Part shown: positions 54,858 to 64,000 of the stretch, in pieces | How positions within the stretch are numbered: position 1 is the stretch's first letter | Layout: each line of letters begins with the position of its first letter | NCBI RefSeq assembly: GCF_026625645.1 | Contig: NZ_CP113056.1 | Span: forward strand, 1,054,001 to 1,118,000 | Reading direction: 5' to 3' | DNA from: Ancylobacter sp. SL191 | GTDB taxonomy: Bacteria; Pseudomonadota; Alphaproteobacteria; Rhizobiales; Xanthobacteraceae | DNA length: 64,000 bases | Translations under genes and position numbers: made by a program | Notes under the pieces: generated by a model | What the model saw: only the letters and a program-made list of their open reading frames with translations | Database searches by the model: none | Told to the model about the DNA's origin: nothing

Positions 54858-55528
54858 TGGCGCGCGCCTTTCTCGCCCTTCTGCGGCGCGACCTCCAGCT
54901 CGCCCTGCGCGCCGGCGGCGGCGCCGGTCTCGGCGTCGTGTTCTTCCTCGCCGTGGTGGTGGTGACGCCCTTCGCCATCGGCCCGGACCTTGCGCTGCTG
55001 GCGCGAATCGGTCCCGCCATTTTGTGGATCGGCGCGCTGCTGGCCTCGCTGATCGGCCTCGACCGGCTGTTCGCCGCCGATGCCGAGGACGGCTCGCTCG
55101 ACGTGATGGCGATGCTGGAACTGCCGCTCGAACTCATCGCCGCCGCCAAGGGGCTGGCGCACTGGATTGCCACCGGCCTGCCGCTGGTGATCGCCGCGCC
55201 GATCCTCTCGCTTCTGCTGAACCTCTCCCCGGCCTCGATCGGCGCGCTGACGCTGACGCTGCTGGTCGGCACGCCGGCCATCACCTTTCTCGGGCTGATC
55301 GGCGCCGCCTTCGCCGCCGCCTTCCGGCGCGGCGGCCTGCTGGTCGCGGTGCTGGTGATGCCGCTGACCATTCCGGTGCTGATCTTCGCGGTGGCGGCGA
55401 CCGGCACGGCGATCGGCGGCACGGTGCCGTTCGGCACGCCGTTCCGCATTCTCGCTGGGCTGTCGCTCGCCTGCCTGGTGCTCGGGCCCATCGCGGCGGC
55501 CGCCGCGCTGCGGGTGACGCGCGGCTGA
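54854..55528 (+). CDS. ccmB: Haem exporter membrane protein CcmB
   Basis: 224 residues, six hydrophobic helices, starting MMARAFLALLRRDLQLALRAGG (core RAFLALLRRDLQLALR), the conserved CcmB opening, then FFLAVVVVTPFAIGPD and LIGLDRLFAADAEDGSLD (core LFAADAEDGSLD). It forms the membrane part of CcmABCD. Its ATG overlaps the ccmA stop. The expected next gene ccmC is absent; an ATP-synthase operon follows 387 bases later. Confidence 0.93.
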   Translation: MMARAFLALLRRDLQLALRAGGGAGLGVVFFLAVVVVTPFAIGPDLALLARIGPAILWIGALLASLIGLDRLFAADAEDGSLDVMAMLELPLELIAAAKGLAHWIATGLPLVIAAPILSLLLNLSPASIGALTLTLLVGTPAITFLGLIGAAFAAAFRRGGLLVAVLVMPLTIPVLIFAVAATGTAIGGTVPFGTPFRILAGLSLACLVLGPIAAAAALRVTRG

Positions 55529-55915
55529 GAAACAGTCGCGCGCCACGTTTTTCGCGACTCGTCAGGTATTTTGAATGCCAGAGCGGGCGCGACATCCGCC
55601 CGCAGGCGGGGTGCAGCCGCCTGTCAGGGGGCAAAAGGCGCGGTGCAGCAAAGCGCCGCACTCCTCACAAAGCCTTGAGATGCCGGGATCGGCGCCGCTT
55701 TGCGCCGTTTCGGGGCCGCTACGTCATTTGCCCCCCGCAATCCCTCACGTCCTCGTGTTGCAGCACGCAAAGAGGCGTGTTAGGGAACCGCCGACTTCAT
55801 GGGCGGGTGGGGGAAATTCCATATCCGGCCTTGAGTTGGAACCCTTCCAGTCCGGAGGCCGGGGCCGCGCCATGGCGGCAGGTGCTCCCTTCCGGAAAGT
55901 CCCGAGAGAGGCACT
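55529..55915. other. Intergenic region between ccmB and the atp operon
   Basis: 387 bases. A hairpin AGTCGCG (55535-55541)/CGCGACT (55554-55560) lies just after ccmB. The rest, GC-rich with GTGCAGC/GCACTCC-type motifs, must carry the atp promoter, which I cannot place with confidence. No trace of a ccmC coding sequence was recognised. The pieces read like junction sequence of a rearrangement. Confidence 0.45.
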
Positions 55916-58002
<2,087 letters not shown>

Positions 58003-58028
58003 GCCGGTAGAGCGGAGCAACAGGGCAC

Positions 58029-60376
<2,348 letters not shown>

Positions 60377-60447
60377 GGCTGACCGCCCGGCGCCCCCTCG
60401 GGGGCGCGGGGCCCCGCCTTTGAGCTGACGCACCCGCTGGAGGACAC

Positions 60448-60864
60448 ATGGCCAACTTTCCCTTCGAGCTCGTCTCCCCCGAGCGCCTCGTCTATTCCGG
60501 CTCGGTCAGCGAAGTGATCGTGCCGGGCACCGAGGGCGAGTTCGGCATCCTCGCCGGCCATTCGCCCTTCGTCTCGACGCTGAAGCCGGGCATCCTGACC
60601 ATCAAGGGCGACGCCGGGACGAAGAAGCTCTTCGTCCGTGGCGGCTTCGCCGAGGCCAACCCGCAGGGGCTGACCGTGCTGGCCGAGACCGCGATCCCGC
60701 TCGAGGAGATCAAGGCCGACCGCCTGGCGCAGATGATCAAGGACGCGCAGGAAGACGTCGAGGACGCCCGCGACGAGGCGACCCGCCAGCGCCGCCTCGC
60801 CTTCCTGGAAGCGCTGAAGTCCGCCGCCACCGCCATCGAGTCCGATGCGCGCACCGCGCATTGA
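60448..60864 (+). CDS. atpC: ATP synthase F1 subunit epsilon
   Basis: 138 residues. The rotor subunit that inhibits ATP hydrolysis. FELVSPERLVYSGSVSEVIVPGTEGEFGILAGHSPFVSTLKPGIL (cores LVSPERLVYSG and GTEGEFGILAGHSP) is the beta domain, followed by the inhibitory helical hairpin (about 85-138). It ends the atp operon at a clear terminator. Confidence 0.96.
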   Translation: MANFPFELVSPERLVYSGSVSEVIVPGTEGEFGILAGHSPFVSTLKPGILTIKGDAGTKKLFVRGGFAEANPQGLTVLAETAIPLEEIKADRLAQMIKDAQEDVEDARDEATRQRRLAFLEALKSAATAIESDARTAH

Positions 60865-60895
60865 GGCCTCGCCAGCGATAAGATGACGATGAACC

Positions 60896-60920
60896 GGGCC
60901 GCCTCGACAGCGGCCCTTTT
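60896..60920 (+). terminator. Rho-independent terminator of the atp operon
   Basis: GGGCCGC (60896-60902) and GCGGCCC (60910-60916) with loop CTCGACA, then TTTTCATTT. It ends the atp operon 26 bases before the TenA-like gene. Confidence 0.85.
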
Positions 60921-60946
60921 CATTTGGCCCTCACCCGGAGGCTCCC

Positions 60947-61627
60947 ATGAGTGATTTCAGCGGTTCGACCTTCAGCGCCCATGCCTGGGGCCGCAACCAG
61001 CCGATCTATGACGCCATCCGCACCATGCCGTTCAACAACGCGCTGGCCGACGGCACGCTCTCGCTGGAGCGCTTCCGCCACTACATGGTGCAGGACGCGC
61101 ATTACCTCATCGCCTTCGGCCGGGGCCTCGCCATCGCCGCCGCCAAGGCCGACGACCCGGACGGGCTGGTGCAGTTCGCGGAAGGCGCCAAGGTCGCCGT
61201 GGTGGTCGAGCGCTCGCTGCATGCCGACTTCTTCCAGAGCTTCGGCATCAGCCCGGACGAGTTCGCCAGGACCGAAATGTCGCCGGTGTGCCACCACTAC
61301 ACCAGCTTCCTGATCGGCACCGCCCATGCCGAGCCCTATCCGGTGGTGCTGGCGGCGCTGCTGCCCTGCTTCTGGATCTATGCCGAGATCGGCCGCGACA
61401 TTCTCGGCCGCGCCGTGCGCCCGAACCCCTATGATGCCTGGATCGACACCTATGCCGGCGAGGAGTTCCACGAGGCGGTGCGCGCGGTGATCGCCACGAC
61501 CGACCGTGCCGCCGCCAAGGCTTCGCCCGACGTGCTCGCCCGGATGCACGAGGCGTATAAGCGCGCCTGCCAGCTGGAATGGATGTTCTGGGATTCGGCC
61601 TGGCGCGAGGCCGACTGGCCGGTCTGA
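60947..61627 (+). CDS. TenA/PqqC-family protein (thiaminase II-like)
   Basis: 226 residues. TenA enzymes salvage thiamine by hydrolysing amino-HMP from degraded thiamine. Visible marks are FRHYMVQDAHYLIAFGR with the conserved Asp50, Cys141 in AALLPCFWIYAEIG and the C-terminal QLEWMFWDSAW helix. The active-site Cys favours TenA_C-type activity. The neighbour downstream is a GntR regulator on the same strand, but no other thiamine genes lie here. Confidence 0.9.
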   Translation: MSDFSGSTFSAHAWGRNQPIYDAIRTMPFNNALADGTLSLERFRHYMVQDAHYLIAFGRGLAIAAAKADDPDGLVQFAEGAKVAVVVERSLHADFFQSFGISPDEFARTEMSPVCHHYTSFLIGTAHAEPYPVVLAALLPCFWIYAEIGRDILGRAVRPNPYDAWIDTYAGEEFHEAVRAVIATTDRAAAKASPDVLARMHEAYKRACQLEWMFWDSAWREADWPV

Positions 61628-61728
61628 ACGGGCGCGCCCCGCTCCGGCGCGCGGTCTGTCCTGCGCGCCGCGAATGGCGCCGGGCGCCGCGACGTGGTTA
61701 AACTCGCGCAGCAGCCCTCGGGAGCCCG

Positions 61729-62454
61729 ATGAACCACGTCACGCCCGATCTCCCCGCCCGCAGCCGGGGTTCCTCCGAAGCGCCGATCCGGGCCCGGATC
61801 CTCCAGGCGATCTTCGAGCGCCGTCTGCCGCCCGGCGAGAAGCTGACCGAGGACCGCCTCGCGACGTTGTTCGGGGTGAGCCGCACCGTGGTCCGGCAGG
61901 CGTTGGCGCGGCTCGCGCAGGACGGCATCATCGAGCAGCGGCCCAATCGTGGCGCCTATGTCACCGCGCCCACCCGCGACGAGGCGCGCCATGTGCTGGC
62001 GGCGCGTGCCGTGGTCGAGCCGGAAGTGGCGCGCAGCGTTGCCTGTGGCTGCTCGGCGGCGGGGCTTGCCCGTCTGCGCCATCATCTGGCGACCGAGGAC
62101 GCGGCGCGCGCGGCCGGTGACGCCGGGACGCTGGTGCGGCTCACCGGGCAGTTTCATGTGGCGATGGCGGAGGAGGCGGGAAACCCGGTCTTCGTGCGGC
62201 TGCTGACGGAGTTGCAGGCGCTGAGCTCGCTGTCGATCCTGCTCTATGCGCGCGGCGACCATTCCGCCTGCCCGCCGAGCGAACATGCCGACATCGTCGC
62301 GGCGATCGCGGCGGGGGATGCGGAGCTGGCGGCGCGGCGCATGCGCGAGCACATCGCCCATGTCGCCGAGGATCTCGATCTGCGCGAGCCGGCGAGCCGG
62401 CCGGCGGGACTCGCGCACGCGCTCGGCCTCGCCCCGGCGGGCGAGGAGCGCTGA
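61729..62454 (+). CDS. GntR-family transcriptional regulator, FCD subfamily
   Basis: 241 residues from ATG 61729. Winged-helix domain with RILQAIFERRLPPGEKLTEDRLATLFGVSRTVVRQALARLAQDG (core FGVSRTVVRQALARLAQDG), then the FCD ligand domain (about 90-225) with LTGQFHVAMAEEAGN and the His-rich EHADIVAAI/REHIAHV metal-site pattern. It lies 101 bases after the TenA-like gene on the same strand. The operator is not obvious, and a GGTATACC palindrome like that of the other GntR was not seen near it. Confidence 0.9.
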   Translation: MNHVTPDLPARSRGSSEAPIRARILQAIFERRLPPGEKLTEDRLATLFGVSRTVVRQALARLAQDGIIEQRPNRGAYVTAPTRDEARHVLAARAVVEPEVARSVACGCSAAGLARLRHHLATEDAARAAGDAGTLVRLTGQFHVAMAEEAGNPVFVRLLTELQALSSLSILLYARGDHSACPPSEHADIVAAIAAGDAELAARRMREHIAHVAEDLDLREPASRPAGLAHALGLAPAGEER

Positions 62455-62552
62455 CGTTCGAGAACCCGATCAGGGGAAACAGAGACGGCGTCCCGCGTGA
62501 GGCGGCGGCGCCCGGCGGTGTCACGCGCTCTGTGGCGTGACCCGCAAACCGC

Positions 62553-62834
62553 TCAGCGACGACGGCCCGGCGGGGGGCGGCGCTGGCCGGAACCGATCGG
62601 CGGGGTCGGGCCACCGGTCTTGTGGCGGAAGTTGATGCGTCCGCGCTCGAGATCGTAAGGCGACATTTCCACCACGACCCGGTCACCGACGATGGTGCGG
62701 ATGCGGTTCTTCTTCATCTTGCCCGCCGCATAGGCGAGAATTTCGTGGTCATTATCGAGTTTGACGCGGAAATTTCCGTCGGGCAGCACCTCGGTGACGG
62801 TGCCGTCGAACTCGAGCAGTTCCTCTTTCGCCAT
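62553..62834 (-). CDS. infA: Translation initiation factor IF-1 with a C-terminal extension
   Basis: 93 residues from ATG 62834 (GAGGAGAG upstream), versus about 72 in typical IF-1. The OB-fold is complete: [22 protein letters not shown] (core [18 protein letters not shown]), [19 protein letters not shown], and [18 protein letters not shown]. The last 20 residues ([20 protein letters not shown]) are an added basic, Pro-rich tail. IF-1 blocks the ribosomal A site during initiation. It lies 138 bases after a DEAD-box helicase on the same strand, suggesting a cold-response pairing and perhaps a second, non-canonical IF-1. Confidence 0.92.
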   Translation of the reverse strand: MAKEELLEFDGTVTEVLPDGNFRVKLDNDHEILAYAAGKMKKNRIRTIVGDRVVVEMSPYDLERGRINFRHKTGGPTPPIGSGQRRPPPGRRR

Positions 62835-62972
62835 TCCTGGCTCTCCTCGTACAGGCTTACGCACAGCGTGCCGTCAGGCACATAACCCGACGGCATCGCT
62901 TTGTCTCGCTTTGAGCGCGATCCGGGCCGATTCAATGCATCGGACCGGCGGATCAGGCTCCCGGGATGGGCG

Positions 62973-64000
<1,028 letters not shown>

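Overview
The window is 64 kb of GC-rich DNA (roughly two thirds G+C by eye) with the gene content and order of an alphaproteobacterium of the order Hyphomicrobiales (Rhizobiales). A Xanthobacteraceae-like member is my best guess from general resemblance, not from any search. Most of the left half is the conserved neighbourhood of the alphaproteobacterial chromosomal origin. Both window ends cut genes: mltA on the left and a DEAD-box helicase on the right.

Layout. (1) 1-5.7 kb: housekeeping genes almost all on the minus strand: mltA, a Tim44/TimA protein, secB (+), dnaQ, coaE, aroE, maf and the RP001/DUF299 dikinase regulator. (2) 5.7-6.0 kb: the RP001-hemE intergenic region, the classical alphaproteobacterial oriC position, where transcription direction flips. 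(3) 6.0-18 kb: hemE, hemJ, rho, a small membrane protein, a second DnaA-box-rich gap, a thioredoxin-domain protein, then mnmE, mnmG, rsmG, parA, parB with three parS sites, one inside rsmG. (4) 18-31.5 kb: holA-lptE-leuS, two diguanylate cyclases, yggS, an L,D-transpeptidase, a CenR/OtpR-like response regulator with a cyclic-nucleotide-binding protein, arfB, htpX, small secreted proteins, and tRNA-Thr(CGU) and tRNA-Leu(CAA). (5) 31.5-45.7 kb: the accessory, catabolic-looking part: a polyamine-type ABC importer; a tight operon DUF1185 - alpha/beta hydrolase::flavin reductase::degenerate-Nudix fusion - luciferase-like monooxygenase - aldehyde dehydrogenase - NIPSNAP; a divergent GntR regulator with a perfect palindromic operator; an SDR; and agmatine deiminase plus N-carbamoylputrescine amidase. 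(6) 45.7-50.1 kb: hemH, a GST and a ProC-like reductase separated by arrays of two families of dispersed palindromic repeats, plus a probable unnamed structured RNA with its own terminator. (7) 50.1-64 kb: a DUF1223 protein, acnA, ccmA-ccmB (not followed by ccmC), the atpHAGDC operon, a TenA-like protein, a second GntR regulator, an extended IF-1 and the DEAD-box helicase.

How it works together. The left part joins replication and segregation control (oriC candidates, DnaA-like boxes, parS, ParAB, DnaQ, HolA) with tRNA modification and haem synthesis. The most novel-looking unit is the 36.0-42.1 kb operon. It combines a flavin-dependent monooxygenase, a reductase expected to supply its reduced flavin, a hydrolase fused to that reductase, and an aldehyde dehydrogenase, which resembles the logic of the Rut pyrimidine pathway without being it. 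Its substrate is unknown; the adjacent importer and agmatine genes make an amine or N-heterocycle a reasonable but unproven guess.
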